Source: an uncultured Pontibacter sp. (GTDB lineage Bacteria > Bacteroidota > Bacteroidia > Cytophagales > Hymenobacteraceae). From it: a stretch of DNA of 64,000 nt. Below are positions 9,366 to 19,566 of this stretch, piece by piece; the stretch's first letter is position 1; every line of letters begins with the position of its first letter. The stretch lies in the NCBI RefSeq assembly GCF_947492645.1, contig NZ_CANLMZ010000008.1, positions 1-64,000 on the forward strand, read 5' to 3'. A program made the translations under genes and the position numbers. The notes under the pieces are model-generated. The model was not told the DNA's origin and searched no databases. It saw only the letters and a list, made by a program, of their open reading frames with translations.

Positions 9366-9495
9366 CAATCTGACTTTGGTTAGCCCCATCTTAACCACGA
9401 ATGCCATAAATAGAAGCGACTGCCTTTGTGCCAGCTTATACTGGTTTAAAGACAACCGCTTCTGTTTAGGGCTTCTGGCTTACGTAAAAATTAAA

Positions 9496-10056
9496 TTAAT
9501 TTAGTTCAAGCGCGTTCGGCAACATTTCCATTTGTGTAGCAGGGCTTTGTTCCAGCGGCTTTATCGTTTTGATCACCCTGGCTGGATTTCCTACAGCGAT
9601 AGAATTATCTGGAATATCTTTTACTACCACAGAGCCTGCGCCAATTCTGACATTGTTTCCTATTCTCACTTCACCTATGATACATACATTTGAGCCCAGT
9701 TCAACATTGTTACCTATAATTGGTGAGCCAGAGTATGAACCGTCTTCACGCCTTATGTTACCAAGCGTAGTAGAGTGCCTGAAAAAACAGTTATCACCTA
9801 TAATAGAGCAGCCGTTTACAACAAGCGCCTGCCCGTGGCCTAAGTAGAAGTTTTTTCCAACCTGCGTCCAATGCGGTAACTCAATGCAAAGAAACCACTC
9901 TACAAACACCTTGTAAAAAGCAAGGTATGGAAGCCAGATAAGCCTTAATAATTTATTGTTTAAAGAAGCAGGGCGTGCTAAACGGAAAAGAACCATGACC
10001 ATGCGGCCTTTAATATTGCCTTTATTCGCGGCCCAATCCTGAAAGATGTAAGACAT
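9496..10056 (-). CDS. Serine O-acetyltransferase-like hexapeptide acyltransferase
   Basis: 186 residues. The N-terminal 60 residues are helical with a hydrophobic patch; from about residue 66 the chain is a left-handed beta helix of hexapeptide repeats ('IIGNNVELGSNVCIIGEVRI', 'IGNNVRIGAGSVV'). His94 in 'FFRHSTTLGN' matches the catalytic His of CysE-type enzymes. Residues 'NPARVIK' close the domain. This short form is common in polysaccharide loci (WcaB-like), where it probably acetylates a sugar, rather than making O-acetylserine. A strong terminator lies between this gene and the upstream fucose synthase gene, so it is separately transcribed although in the same cluster. Confidence 0.85.
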   Translation of the reverse strand: MSYIFQDWAANKGNIKGRMVMVLFRLARPASLNNKLLRLIWLPYLAFYKVFVEWFLCIELPHWTQVGKNFYLGHGQALVVNGCSIIGDNCFFRHSTTLGNIRREDGSYSGSPIIGNNVELGSNVCIIGEVRIGNNVRIGAGSVVVKDIPDNSIAVGNPARVIKTIKPLEQSPATQMEMLPNALELN

Positions 10057-10225
10057 ACTATACTTGTTGCGTTTATTTAGCTGTGACTTACGCTAACTGT
10101 TGCGCCGGCGTTGCAAAATTGCCTGGTTAGGAAAAGTATAATTGGGTTACGCTACCCAAGTATAACATAGCAATGCTTTGTAGCAAATCCAGGCACCAAC
10201 TATAGCGATGCCTTTATCCTGGAAA

Positions 10226-10263
10226 CGCAAAAAGGCAGTACCGGGTGGCACTGCCTTTTTGCG
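10226..10263 (-). terminator. Terminator downstream of GDP-fucose synthase
   Basis: A 14-bp perfect stem, CGCAAAAAGGCAGT (10226-10239) with ACTGCCTTTTTGCG (10250-10263), and a ten-base loop. It lies about 70 bases after the stop of the fucose synthase gene (minus strand) and ends that transcription unit before the acyltransferase gene. Confidence 0.85.
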
Positions 10264-10333
10264 TATTTAAATTATGTTCAAGAAGCGAATTCTTTCTTTT
10301 TGCCAAAAATGAAAGAATGGCCGCATTGCTACA

Positions 10334-11281
10334 TTAGTATACTAACTCCCTGCACCACTCCATCTCTTTTACCTCTTCATAGGTTTTGTAAATGCCCTCT
10401 TCTAACGGGGTCTTCGCTTTCCACCCCATCGAATTTAACCGGGTTACATCCATCAGCTTGCGAGGTGTGCCATCCGGTTTGCTTGGGTCTGTTACTATTT
10501 CCCCTTCATAGCCAACTACTTTTTTGACAAGTTTTGCCAATTCAAGTATAGATATGTCTTCCCCTACACCAATATTTATTACTCCAGGCTCATTATAATG
10601 GTGCATTAAAAACACAAGCGCCTCCGCCAGGTCATCTGCATGCAGGAATTCACGCTTAGGGCTGCCGCTGCCCCAAATAGATACAAACGGATCGTTGTTA
10701 TTACGTGCAGCAACAAACTTACGCATCAGGGCAGGCAAAACGTGTGAGTTTTGTAAATCATAATTATCGTTTGGCCCATAAATGCTGGTAGGCATCACAG
10801 ATATAAAGTTGCAACCGTACTGTTCTCTGTAAAAGTCGCAAAGCTTTATTCCAGCTATCTTGGCAATAGCGTACGGCTCATTTGTAGGTTCGATCTCGCC
10901 CGTCAGAAGATACTCCTCCTTCATGGGCTGTGGGCAAAACTTAGGGTAGATGCATGATGACCCCAGTAACATCAATTTAGTTACATTATTCACATAAGCC
11001 GCATGAACCACATTATTCTGGATCATGAGATTGTTGTAAATAAACTCGGCCTTATAGGTGTTGTTTGCAATTATACCTCCAACTTTTGCAGCAGCTAAAA
11101 AAACATAGTTCGGTTTTTCTTCAGCAAAAAAGTCATTTACCTGTTTCTGGTTTCGTAAATCTAACTCCTGAGATGTTCGGGTTACAATATTGGTGTACCC
11201 CTCTTTTTCCAGAAACCTTACTATAGCCGAACCAACCATTCCTTTGTGGCCTGCTACAAAAATTTTGTCAGTTTTATGCAT
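10334..11281 (-). CDS. fcl: GDP-L-fucose synthase
   Basis: 315 residues from the ATG at 11281; an in-frame upstream ATG at 11353 would add 24 hydrophobic residues that do not belong to the family, so the shorter start is chosen. The Rossmann motif is [10 protein letters not shown] near the N terminus, the catalytic YxxxK is in '[12 protein letters not shown]', and '[13 protein letters not shown]' and '[18 protein letters not shown]' are typical of the epimerase/reductase. The enzyme converts GDP-4-keto-6-deoxymannose to GDP-L-fucose, so the exported glycan probably contains fucose or a related 6-deoxy sugar. The partner dehydratase Gmd is not in this window. Confidence 0.95.
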   Translation of the reverse strand: MHKTDKIFVAGHKGMVGSAIVRFLEKEGYTNIVTRTSQELDLRNQKQVNDFFAEEKPNYVFLAAAKVGGIIANNTYKAEFIYNNLMIQNNVVHAAYVNNVTKLMLLGSSCIYPKFCPQPMKEEYLLTGEIEPTNEPYAIAKIAGIKLCDFYREQYGCNFISVMPTSIYGPNDNYDLQNSHVLPALMRKFVAARNNNDPFVSIWGSGSPKREFLHADDLAEALVFLMHHYNEPGVINIGVGEDISILELAKLVKKVVGYEGEIVTDPSKPDGTPRKLMDVTRLNSMGWKAKTPLEEGIYKTYEEVKEMEWCRELVY

Positions 11282-11363
11282 CTCTATAAATAATATGAAT
11301 GTTAGAAACTCAAGAAAAGGTAACGTAACAATAGTAATCTTGCTGTGCTGCAAACTACAGCCC

Positions 11364-12656
11364 TTATATCTGGTTGATTGCAGGTTGCTGTATATGCCTG
11401 ATTTTTTGAGATTGCTTTACCAGGCATGCTTTCTCAAAATTCATCATGATTTTAGAGATGGCCAGATGAGACTCGGCATACACCCTGGCATTTTTAGCCA
11501 ATTCTTCTGTACTTTCTGTTATTGCCCTTAAAATGCCTGCATTAAGCGCCTCCTGGTTTTCAGCGTCTACTAATATGCCCATATTGTGCCTCTCGATCAG
11601 CGTATGCATACCCGAACCCTTATTAGCAGTTACCAGGGCTAAGCCCCCAATCGCAAGAACGGTGTTAAGTTTTGATGGCATCACAAGATCACCCGCATTT
11701 GCCTTCTGTACGATGAGATGTACATCAGCCATATTAAGGAACTGGTTAAATTTCTCGATAGGCTGTAGCGGCAGAAATACTACATTTTGTAATGCAAGCT
11801 TACTTGCCATTTCCTGCAGTTTTTCTTTATAAGGTCCTGATCCGCAGATCACAAACTTCAGGTTTTTCAAATTATCATACTCCTTAGCTGCATAAAGTAT
11901 GGTCTCAATACCTTGCTTCTCACCGATTGCGCCAGAATAAAGTATAATTTTATCAGTAGCATTAAAGCCGAACATCTTCTTTAAGCTAGCTTTATCACTT
12001 AGCGGGTGGAACAGGTCCAGGTCTGTTGTATTGAAGAATAAGGACACATTCTTCTTTGCTTTCATTCTGACTTTGCGAGCCATCCCTTCACCCACACATG
12101 TAACTTCATCGCATTCATCAAAAATGAATTTTTCTAGCTTAAATAAGGTATTAATGGCTTTTTCTGATTTAATCATACCTAAATCGCGTGCTGCTTCAAT
12201 TTGCATATCATGCACATGGCATATCAGCTTTGCCCCTCTTATTTTTTTGTAAATCATCCCTAATAGTCCAAGTGTCACCGATGGCAGGACTGTCACAACA
12301 AAGTCAAACTTCTTCTTGGGGAGTAATATCAATAGCATGAAGAAGGCTGACACCAGAAACGAAAAGTCAAGTAGTATTCTTTTTATACCTGAGGGCTTAC
12401 CCGGCACATACATCGGGCACCTGTGTACTGTTAGCTTACCTCCCGACTTAAAGTGCTGCACTTCGGTTTTATACCAGAACCTGTGTTTATAATATGGCTC
12501 CTGAACCTTCCAGAACGGGTAATATGGATAAGATGCCAAAACAGTACATTCGTAGCCATTTTTTGCTAACCATTCTACTTGCTCTCCACTATACTTTCCA
12601 ATGCCAGTAGGCTCTGGATAAAAATTATACCCTATAAAAAGTAATGTTTTTCCCAT
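11364..12656 (-). CDS. WbuB-like group 4 glycosyltransferase
   Basis: 430 residues with a GT-B fold. The N-terminal domain starts '[20 protein letters not shown]', the characteristic opening of the WbuB/WcaI family; a hydrophobic segment near residue 88-110 could attach it to the membrane. The C-terminal domain contains '[17 protein letters not shown]' and the donor-binding region '[24 protein letters not shown]'. WbuB transfers N-acetylfucosamine in E. coli O26; the sugar here is unknown. It lies 82 bases upstream of the fucose synthase, in the same direction and probably the same operon. Confidence 0.88.
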   Translation of the reverse strand: MGKTLLFIGYNFYPEPTGIGKYSGEQVEWLAKNGYECTVLASYPYYPFWKVQEPYYKHRFWYKTEVQHFKSGGKLTVHRCPMYVPGKPSGIKRILLDFSFLVSAFFMLLILLPKKKFDFVVTVLPSVTLGLLGMIYKKIRGAKLICHVHDMQIEAARDLGMIKSEKAINTLFKLEKFIFDECDEVTCVGEGMARKVRMKAKKNVSLFFNTTDLDLFHPLSDKASLKKMFGFNATDKIILYSGAIGEKQGIETILYAAKEYDNLKNLKFVICGSGPYKEKLQEMASKLALQNVVFLPLQPIEKFNQFLNMADVHLIVQKANAGDLVMPSKLNTVLAIGGLALVTANKGSGMHTLIERHNMGILVDAENQEALNAGILRAITESTEELAKNARVYAESHLAISKIMMNFEKACLVKQSQKIRHIQQPAINQI

Positions 12657-13050
12657 ATTTTAACACATTATGCACTCGGTAAACCACCCAGGCTTAATTA
12701 CATTCAAATAAAAATTATTGTACAACCTCTGTTATGAGGCAGTATAGGTTCTGATAACACAGAGTACAGTTATGTAGCGTATATATGTTATTGAACTAAT
12801 TCGTATGATGACAGGACTTATTAGCCTTACCTAATAAATTATATGATTTTTTATATAATACTATTTTATTTAAACAATGTTTCAGATTAATATATCTTTA
12901 TTAAATATTTATTTTATTATAAAAACTTAGGCTGAACATAGAAATAATAATAACAAATTGTTTACATAGCATTAGGCCAGGCTGTTGAGCTACTACAGGC
13001 ACTACTTGTAAAGATCTAAAGCAATGATACAATGAAACTTACGGTATAGC
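12657..13050. other. AT-rich spacer within the polysaccharide locus
   Basis: 394 bases, strongly AT-rich, with no open frame of note and no hairpin terminator that I can see. It splits the glycosyltransferase genes into two units and probably carries the promoter of the WbuB-like/fucose synthase unit. Confidence 0.6.
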
Positions 13051-13950
13051 TTAAAGTGAAATTGACTCCTCGATATGAGAAACATGCTTTTTAAGAGAGC
13101 TGTGCTTATTAGCTTTTGTATCCTGAGAGGCAGCACTTAAACTTTTCAAGATTCTGAGCTCTCGCATTTTAATTTGAATCAGAAACTCGTGGTAGGCCAT
13201 ATTAACACAGTATATAAAGCCGGGCGCTCCTTCTAAAAAGCCCAGGTTTATGAAGTAAGCATGCAGGAACCGTAGCAAAGGCCAACCAGGCATCTTGCTT
13301 AGCCACGATTTAAGGGCCGGGTTGCGGGTGCTTGCATGCTTAGAGAAGATGTTTTTAAACGGCGGCGGTGAAAACAGTCGTGCTACCGCCTCCTGCTCCG
13401 AATACTTGTTATGCCTGTCCACCCATTGCGACCAGCCTTTTGAAAAGCTAAAGTGCAGATAAGGTTCTTTAATATATTTGATTTCACCTTCTACCAGATC
13501 TTCTTTTTGCCCGTGGCCAAAGTCTTTAAACCTGGCTTTACCCATTTTCAACAACCTGAATTGCCACTTCGGAAAATTATCGCAGTTCTTTAGCCATGTT
13601 CCCTCCAGCATCATCTTCCAGCAGCAATAAAAGCCAGCTGTTTCCTCATCAGCATCTAAAATAGCATCGTATACCGCATCTCTAAATGCATCTGTCACAA
13701 CTTCGTCTGCATCCAGAAACAGTATCCATTTATACTTTAGCTCCAAAGTATCTAAGGCAAAATTCCGCTGCTTGCCAAAACTCTCAAAAGGGTTGTAACT
13801 GACAATAGCTGCATAGGCATGGGCTATCTCTAATGTTCTGTCGGTACTACCCGAATCAAGTACGTGTACATCATCGCACCATGTTAGTGATGCAAGGCAG
13901 GCAGGCAAATCCTGTTCCTCGTTTTTTGTAAGTATAACAACTGAAACCAT
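13051..13950 (-). CDS. Family 2 glycosyltransferase, WaaE/KdtX type
   Basis: 299 residues, GT-A fold. It starts 'MVSVVILTKNEEQDLPACL', has 'VHVLDSGSTDRT' and the metal-binding DAD of 'ILFLDADEVVTD', and the later 'MLEGTWLKNC' and 'GHGQKEDLVEG' features typical of the WaaE/KdtX subgroup of lipopolysaccharide and capsule transferases. A C-terminal amphipathic stretch with 'FLHAYFINLGFLEGAPGFIYC' probably touches the membrane. It lies 72 bases downstream of the GMC oxidoreductase. Confidence 0.9.
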   Translation of the reverse strand: MVSVVILTKNEEQDLPACLASLTWCDDVHVLDSGSTDRTLEIAHAYAAIVSYNPFESFGKQRNFALDTLELKYKWILFLDADEVVTDAFRDAVYDAILDADEETAGFYCCWKMMLEGTWLKNCDNFPKWQFRLLKMGKARFKDFGHGQKEDLVEGEIKYIKEPYLHFSFSKGWSQWVDRHNKYSEQEAVARLFSPPPFKNIFSKHASTRNPALKSWLSKMPGWPLLRFLHAYFINLGFLEGAPGFIYCVNMAYHEFLIQIKMRELRILKSLSAASQDTKANKHSSLKKHVSHIEESISL

Positions 13951-14022
13951 ATGAACTTTATTTAAACAGGTGGTCGCAATAAGATTTTCCGGGTATGTAC
14001 ATGTAGAGGTAAAAGCAGCTTT

Positions 14023-15672
14023 TTATGATGCCGTTAGATGCTTAGCCAGACGCACAGCAAAGGTTCCTAACATAAAGGTTGGGTTTGCTTGCCCTGAAGT
14101 TGGAAAAACGGAACTGCTACAGACATAAACATTGTCCGTGCCCCATACTCTTAAGTTTTGGTCTACTACTCCTTTGTCTGGCGAGGCTGCAATTCTGGTA
14201 GTGCCGGTCTGGTGCAATCCATCTTTTGACATAGCATAGATAGCGGCTGGCAGTTGCTCCTCTGTATACCAATACTCCAACTCTCCGCACCCGCACGCTC
14301 GCAGCCATTTATCTAACGTTTTGTGCAAGCTGATTACAGAATTGACATCATCATCAGACAAATTGTAATTTATAACGAGCGATTCTCCATCAACACCAAG
14401 GCGCATGCAGTTACTAGCCCTTGGAGTTTGCTCAGCATGAAAATGTAATGCGTATTTGTTTTGATTGTTGAAGAGAAATATGCCAGGCAACTTTCTTTTA
14501 AGGCAGTATCGCTTATAAAAAATGATAGCAGGTATCATTAAAGATGCCGGTATACTTCGAAGTATATTCCAGATATGATGGTCTAATTTGTTAACTCTCC
14601 CTTTCGTGATGGAATGTGCAATAGCCGGAGGAGCCAGTTTCTTGCCGATAAAGGGCATCAACATAGCTAAATACATGAAGGACATGGCACCACTACGGTG
14701 AGCAGGGTCATAGTAAAGCGGGTTATCCAACCATATCGCCGTATTCAGAAGGTTATGCTTAACAAGATAATCAGAGGTAAATTGAAAGCGCCTCCTTATA
14801 TAAATGCCTTCTTCATCTACATCGAATCCATACTTGGTGTTTAGGGGATTCCCGTAAAATTTAACGGACGCAATTTTACCGGAAAGATGCCCCTGATAAT
14901 ATTTACCAAGTACGCCGGGTGTTTCTCTAAGATTTTTGAAAAGCTGTGGGTTGCGTAATAAAATCCGTGTAGTCTCCTGCGCTCCGGCCGCCAGCACAAA
15001 TTTAGCTGCCGTAATCCTATAACACTTTTGTGTAATTACAGACCTAACCAGCAACGCACTTATACTTCCTGTCTGCTCCGGGAAACTAAAATCTCTTGCT
15101 TCTACAGCCTGAATAAAGGTAAGATTTTTTCTCTTTAGGATTTCTTTGCCATACTTGGTTCCAAAGCGGGTAGGAATACTCCACCGCTCAACTACTGTAT
15201 CAGTAACCACGCCCTCCTGAAAGCCCTCTGCAATTCGATGACTTCCTAAATCAAGGGAGTTATGTAAGTTGAATTCTGCTTTGCCACAATCAAAATAAGA
15301 AGCAGCCTGGGAAGTAAATGTAGTAAGCTCTCTGAATAAGGAAGTATCCCATGTGCAGCCCCCTTGAAGAATCGGCCGGTCAGTAAAATCAACTTCATCA
15401 TACATGACACACCTGCCACCCCAGGTAGTAGACGTGCCCCCTAAGCCTTTGTTAGTACACTCGTAAGGGCTATGATGGTTAACAGCGTTATTTATACTTA
15501 TTGAATCATCTAGTGCATTCTTTGCGGGTTGCCCTTTATAGCCATACTCTAATAGCAATAGTTTTTTTGTGGGGTTAAGCCGTGTGTACTCTAGGGAGAA
15601 GACAATTCCGGCAGGCCCACTTCCTACTACGCATACGTCATAGGCCTCATGGCATACTTGTTCTATATTCAT
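14023..15672 (-). CDS. GMC-type FAD-dependent oxidoreductase
   Basis: 549 residues. The FAD-binding dinucleotide motif GSGPAG is at residues 17-22 and is followed by the acidic Glu of 'LLLLEYGYKG'. 'GGTSTTWGGRCVMYDEVDF' resembles the conserved second GMC signature. The C terminus has the paired motif 'HQTGTTRIA ... VDQNLRVWGTDNVYVC ... SGQANPTFM', where a His and an Asn act in alcohol oxidation in the family. It should oxidise an alcohol group of a sugar or lipid-linked sugar. Its start overlaps the stop of the WcaF-like acyltransferase by four bases (ATGA), so both are made together, which ties it to glycan modification. Confidence 0.85.
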   Translation of the reverse strand: MNIEQVCHEAYDVCVVGSGPAGIVFSLEYTRLNPTKKLLLLEYGYKGQPAKNALDDSISINNAVNHHSPYECTNKGLGGTSTTWGGRCVMYDEVDFTDRPILQGGCTWDTSLFRELTTFTSQAASYFDCGKAEFNLHNSLDLGSHRIAEGFQEGVVTDTVVERWSIPTRFGTKYGKEILKRKNLTFIQAVEARDFSFPEQTGSISALLVRSVITQKCYRITAAKFVLAAGAQETTRILLRNPQLFKNLRETPGVLGKYYQGHLSGKIASVKFYGNPLNTKYGFDVDEEGIYIRRRFQFTSDYLVKHNLLNTAIWLDNPLYYDPAHRSGAMSFMYLAMLMPFIGKKLAPPAIAHSITKGRVNKLDHHIWNILRSIPASLMIPAIIFYKRYCLKRKLPGIFLFNNQNKYALHFHAEQTPRASNCMRLGVDGESLVINYNLSDDDVNSVISLHKTLDKWLRACGCGELEYWYTEEQLPAAIYAMSKDGLHQTGTTRIAASPDKGVVDQNLRVWGTDNVYVCSSSVFPTSGQANPTFMLGTFAVRLAKHLTAS

Positions 15673-16259
15673 TGAAAGAGCACCTCGCTTTTTTCTGCCA
15701 AAAAATTATGACGCTCTTTAACGGGCATAGCCGGGTTGCCTGCATATACTGTCCAGGGGGCCAGGTTCTTGGTTGTTACTGAACCTGCTCCCAATACACT
15801 CCCTTCTTTACAACATATACCCGGTAAAACAATTGCTCTTGCACAAATCCAGGTATAAGGCTTTAGCACAATCTCCTTCATAACATAGGTAAAATCTGCA
15901 CTATTGTAATTGTGCGTTGCCCCGCAGAGGTATGCATCCTGCGAAACGATGACATGGTGCTCTAACCTCACACCGCCAGGATTATATATCTCAGCACCTG
16001 GGCCTATACTTACAACGTCATGTGTTTCAAGTAACCAGGGAGCCCAGATTTTGCAGGTAGGATAAACAGTATTGTTTTTACCTATTGATGCGCCGAAAAG
16101 CCTCAGCACAAAAATTCGCCAGAAATGCATTGGCCTTGGAGTCCATTGGCAAAGCAGAAGCCAAGCCATGTTCCAGATACCGCGCCGTATTCTATGAGAA
16201 AGCGGGAACACCGGCCTAAGATGTGCATCTGGACTATTGGGATCATGCGGTGTAAACAT
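15669..16259 (-). CDS. WcaF-like colanic acid-type acetyltransferase
   Basis: 196 residues. The N-terminal part 'RIRRGIWNMAWLLL' and 'PRPMHFWRIFVLRLFGASIG' is typical of WcaF-like proteins, followed by a left-handed beta helix with hexapeptide repeats. The likely catalytic His lies in 'LCGATHNYNSADF', and the domain ends in 'VYAGNPAMPVKER'. It probably adds acetyl groups to a sugar of the repeat unit. It is the upstream member of a coupled pair with the GMC oxidoreductase and is 46 bases downstream of a glycosyltransferase gene. Confidence 0.9.
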   Translation of the reverse strand: MFTPHDPNSPDAHLRPVFPLSHRIRRGIWNMAWLLLCQWTPRPMHFWRIFVLRLFGASIGKNNTVYPTCKIWAPWLLETHDVVSIGPGAEIYNPGGVRLEHHVIVSQDAYLCGATHNYNSADFTYVMKEIVLKPYTWICARAIVLPGICCKEGSVLGAGSVTTKNLAPWTVYAGNPAMPVKERHNFLAEKSEVLFQ

Positions 16260-16305
16260 AGTATAAACTTAAAGTGATGTTGTATATAAAGATTTAGTTA
16301 CAGCA

Positions 16306-17556
16306 CTATGAATTTCTTACTGCCTCCAGAAGCCTAAGTACATTTGGGCCAATAGAAAAGTGATTTTCATAGGTCTCCCGAGCCATACTTCCCATTATCA
16401 ATCTCATCTCGGGGGATAAATCCTGCCAATCTGCGAGCATCTTAAAAGTACCATGCTGTGTATTTGCGGCTACTATGCCGCCACCAGCAGCTTTAATTTC
16501 CCGCCAAATGTTAACTTGGTCGGATATAAGAACGGGCTTGCTGCAGGCTAGCGCTTCTACTACTGCTATGCCGAAGTTTTCCTGATGGCTTGGCAGCACG
16601 AAAGCTTCGCAGCCATAAAAAGCTCCCCACTTACTATCACCGGTAAGCATACCAGGAAAGAAGATCGAATGCTGGAGCTCTGGTGTAGCCGAAGCCAGTT
16701 GCTGCACATACTTACCATAAGCCGTATCAAGACCTGGGCCTGCAATAACTAATTTCGGAAATTCAACATCATTGTCAGCTATAGTTTCTCCTTCATCATA
16801 TACTTCTGCAAGCCTGTGATTAACCCGCGATTCCAGTAGCTTAGCATAGGCCTTGATAAGTAAGTCAACGCCCTTTTTATCATGTATCCTACTCAGGAAA
16901 AGAATGTAAGGGCTATCAGCTACTTGTGGGCATTTATGGCTGAAAGCATCCTGCATAGCCTTGCTATATACTGGAGGCTCGGTGATACCATACCCTATGT
17001 TAATGGCTCGCTTTGGATTGTATGGCCTGAAAGGCTGCCGTGCCAATTCTAACTCTGCTTCGCAGGTAAATAAAACACCGTCTGCCTTATTAACAACGTG
17101 CCCTTCTATCAGCTTCCAGTAAAGCCAGTTCCTCATAGCTTTCAACTTTCTGCTCTTTGCTTTTTGAAAGTAAGGGTCCAGCATACCATGGGGCATCACA
17201 AATACTTTCGGTATATTTTTACCAGTATGCTTCTGACTTCTTAACTGCGCGATTGCTTTTTTTACAGCGTAACCGTGATATTGCCAGAGGCCATGCACTA
17301 TCACCGCATCAAAGCGGCTTAAATTCTCTAAAAGCCAGGGCATCAATGTTGCGCTGTAGTACCAGGAGCTTTTGCCAGGCCCTAGGGCATGAATCTTAAA
17401 TGGATCTCTTTTGATAAAAACTTCATCCGGGCTATCTAAACATACAACCTCATTTTGCACGCCTATCTTCTCCAGTTCGGGTATAGAGTTGCGTATACCC
17501 TGGCAAGGGCCACCCTTAGAAGGATTCATACTTCCGATTACTCTTAGTATATGCAT
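16306..17556 (-). CDS. Group 4 glycosyltransferase (GT-B)
   Basis: 416 residues. The opening 'MHILRVIGSMNPSKGGPCQGI' and the C-terminal 'ILFLSRIHDKKGVDLLIKAY' together with 'FVLPSHQENFGIAVVEALAC' (E-x7-E motif) define a GT4 retaining transferase. An insertion of about 20 residues containing the acidic 'AEVYDEGETIADNDVEF' sits between the 'SRIHDKKG' strand and the 'LVIAGPG' strand, longer than in most relatives. Donor and acceptor are unknown. It belongs to the run of same-strand genes between the asparagine synthetase and the WcaF-like gene. Confidence 0.9.
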   Translation of the reverse strand: MHILRVIGSMNPSKGGPCQGIRNSIPELEKIGVQNEVVCLDSPDEVFIKRDPFKIHALGPGKSSWYYSATLMPWLLENLSRFDAVIVHGLWQYHGYAVKKAIAQLRSQKHTGKNIPKVFVMPHGMLDPYFQKAKSRKLKAMRNWLYWKLIEGHVVNKADGVLFTCEAELELARQPFRPYNPKRAINIGYGITEPPVYSKAMQDAFSHKCPQVADSPYILFLSRIHDKKGVDLLIKAYAKLLESRVNHRLAEVYDEGETIADNDVEFPKLVIAGPGLDTAYGKYVQQLASATPELQHSIFFPGMLTGDSKWGAFYGCEAFVLPSHQENFGIAVVEALACSKPVLISDQVNIWREIKAAGGGIVAANTQHGTFKMLADWQDLSPEMRLIMGSMARETYENHFSIGPNVLRLLEAVRNS

Positions 17557-17631
17557 CTGCTGTAGTGGGTTAAATTGTAATGGAGCAGTTTATACTTGGC
17601 GCCAGCATGGCCAGCTGTTATTAGTTATAAC

Positions 17632-19446
17632 TTAACTCCCTGAAATTACTCTTGCGTTTTTTTGTGGCACTTTTTTGCTTGCCAACCAATGCCCAAGCAC
17701 ACACCATTGCCAAACTCTGGTCCAGTGGGTGCCGCCATCTACAAAGCTATCGTACTGCTGAAACGGCTCAGATAAACTTAAATAGTCTGCTGCCGAAGCT
17801 ACGCCATCTTCTGTAAAGTCAGCCAGCGGGCCGCGCATCCACGCATCCATGGGTAGCGAGAAGCCTTGCTTGGCTCTGTTGTAGACTTCTGGTGGTAGCT
17901 CTGCTCGAAAGGCATCTATCAGTAAGGGCTTGATGCCTTTACCTTTTTTAAAATTCTGCGGACAATGCATCATTTCCTGCACCAGGCTGTGGTCTAGAAA
18001 AGGCACCCGGATTTCAAGCCCTACAGCCATACTCATTTGGTCGCTATCCCGCAGTAACATCGGAATCATATACTGTTGTATCTCAGCCCAAGAGATCATG
18101 CCCATTGTATCCAGGTATTGGGGCGCTGGTGCAGTTTGTGGCTGTTCAGCACTAAAACCTAAGGCGTTAAGTTTAGCTACAGACATAAAACGGCGCCTGT
18201 TAACTGTAAGCTCAGTTGTATTGAAGTTCTTCAACCCCTCAAGTTTATCTTTCAGAGACTGGGGCATCAATTTTATCATTTGCTTCCTTATCGGAAAGGG
18301 AAGTAAACCAAGCTTATGTAGTATTGGCACATCTTTAAAGCTGGGATAGCCGCCAAACAACTCATCGCCACCAAGTCCGGATAAGGCTACTTTTAATCCA
18401 GATTCTCGAACTGCTTTGGAAACAATGTAAGTGTTTATGGCATCTACCGAAGGAAGGTCAAGTTTTGCGACGGCCTCCATTACCCAGGCAAGACAAGTAT
18501 CTTCGCTAACTTCCAGCTCGCAATGTTCAGATCCTGCCTGCCTGGCTACTTTTCGGGCAATATTTCGTTCATCATGTGTTGCCTGAGTAAATCCTACTGT
18601 AAAAGTTCTCAGGTTTTTTCCTAATGTTTGCCCCGCCACCAGCGCCACAATACTCGAATCGATTCCTCCGCTTAAAAAAGCGCCTACTCCTACATCTGAA
18701 ATCAGGTGTTCTTCAACTGCTTTTGTAACCAGCTTCTTTGTTTTCAGCACGTAATCCTCCCGCCTTTTTATGGCAGAAAATGTCCGTTTTTCATCGGGCC
18801 ACCACCTCCCTTTACTTATTTTCCCGGAGCCATCAATCGCCATCCAGGTAGCTGCAGGCAAAGCATATACACTCTCGAAAAGTTCTCCGCTGCCAGGTAA
18901 ACGGCCAAAAGCGATATATTCACTTATACTTTGTGGTGTAGGGATACAGTTCTTTGCATCTAATAAAGGCCTTACCTCAGAAGCAAAACTAATTGCAGTA
19001 TTATCATGCTTGTAGTATAAAGGTTTTATACCCAGTCTGTCACGAACCAACACAAGCTGCTCGGTAACAGAATCATAGATTGCAAAAGCAAACATCCCTT
19101 TTAAAAGCGGTAATGCTTCTAATCCTTTTCTGGCATAGAGTTCTAGCAGAGTTTCGGTATCTGAATATCCACGCCATTCTACAGTTGGCATTAAAGCACG
19201 CAACTCCAGGTGGTTGTAGATTTCACCGTTAAAGGTTATAGTATAGCGCCCCTTGGCATCATGCATAGGTTGGTGTCCTGCTGCGGTAGGCTCAAGTATA
19301 GCTAACCTGACATGCCCTAAATAGACATTCCCTTTACTGTTTAGCCACTCTCCTCTTCCATCAGGACCACGGTGCCCGATCATGCCTAAAAAAGGACCTT
19401 CCTGATCAGAACCGCTCAAATTTACATGACCAAGTATACCGCACAT
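17632..19446 (-). CDS. asnB: Asparagine synthase (glutamine-hydrolysing)
   Basis: 604 residues. Cys2 of 'MCGILGH' is the glutaminase nucleophile; 'YNHLELR' and 'GYSDTETLLELYARKG' belong to the class II glutaminase domain. The synthetase domain has the ATP pyrophosphatase loop 'FLSGGIDSSIVALVAG', 'LSGLGGDELFGGYP' and 'GLEIRVPFLDHSLV'. Full length. Such paralogues within polysaccharide loci are thought to amidate a sugar carboxylate or amino-acid substituent rather than make free asparagine; that role is inferred here from position only. An AT-rich 120-base spacer precedes it. Confidence 0.92.
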   Translation of the reverse strand: MCGILGHVNLSGSDQEGPFLGMIGHRGPDGRGEWLNSKGNVYLGHVRLAILEPTAAGHQPMHDAKGRYTITFNGEIYNHLELRALMPTVEWRGYSDTETLLELYARKGLEALPLLKGMFAFAIYDSVTEQLVLVRDRLGIKPLYYKHDNTAISFASEVRPLLDAKNCIPTPQSISEYIAFGRLPGSGELFESVYALPAATWMAIDGSGKISKGRWWPDEKRTFSAIKRREDYVLKTKKLVTKAVEEHLISDVGVGAFLSGGIDSSIVALVAGQTLGKNLRTFTVGFTQATHDERNIARKVARQAGSEHCELEVSEDTCLAWVMEAVAKLDLPSVDAINTYIVSKAVRESGLKVALSGLGGDELFGGYPSFKDVPILHKLGLLPFPIRKQMIKLMPQSLKDKLEGLKNFNTTELTVNRRRFMSVAKLNALGFSAEQPQTAPAPQYLDTMGMISWAEIQQYMIPMLLRDSDQMSMAVGLEIRVPFLDHSLVQEMMHCPQNFKKGKGIKPLLIDAFRAELPPEVYNRAKQGFSLPMDAWMRGPLADFTEDGVASAADYLSLSEPFQQYDSFVDGGTHWTRVWQWCVLGHWLASKKVPQKNARVISGS

Positions 19447-19566
19447 AGTTAAATATTAAATAATTATAGTTCTATAAAACGCATACAAATACATAATGTT
19501 ATATATTTTAAAGTATTAATTATAATTTATAATACATTATACTTAATATATAATTTTTAATGGTAG

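Noticed and set aside
11282..11353. Longer start for GDP-fucose synthase
   Set aside because: The extra 24 residues precede the Rossmann motif and do not fit the family's usual N terminus.
12657..13050. Considered as a remnant of an insertion sequence splitting the glycosyltransferase genes
   Set aside because: No transposase fragment, terminal inverted repeats or target duplication could be seen; it is simply AT-rich.
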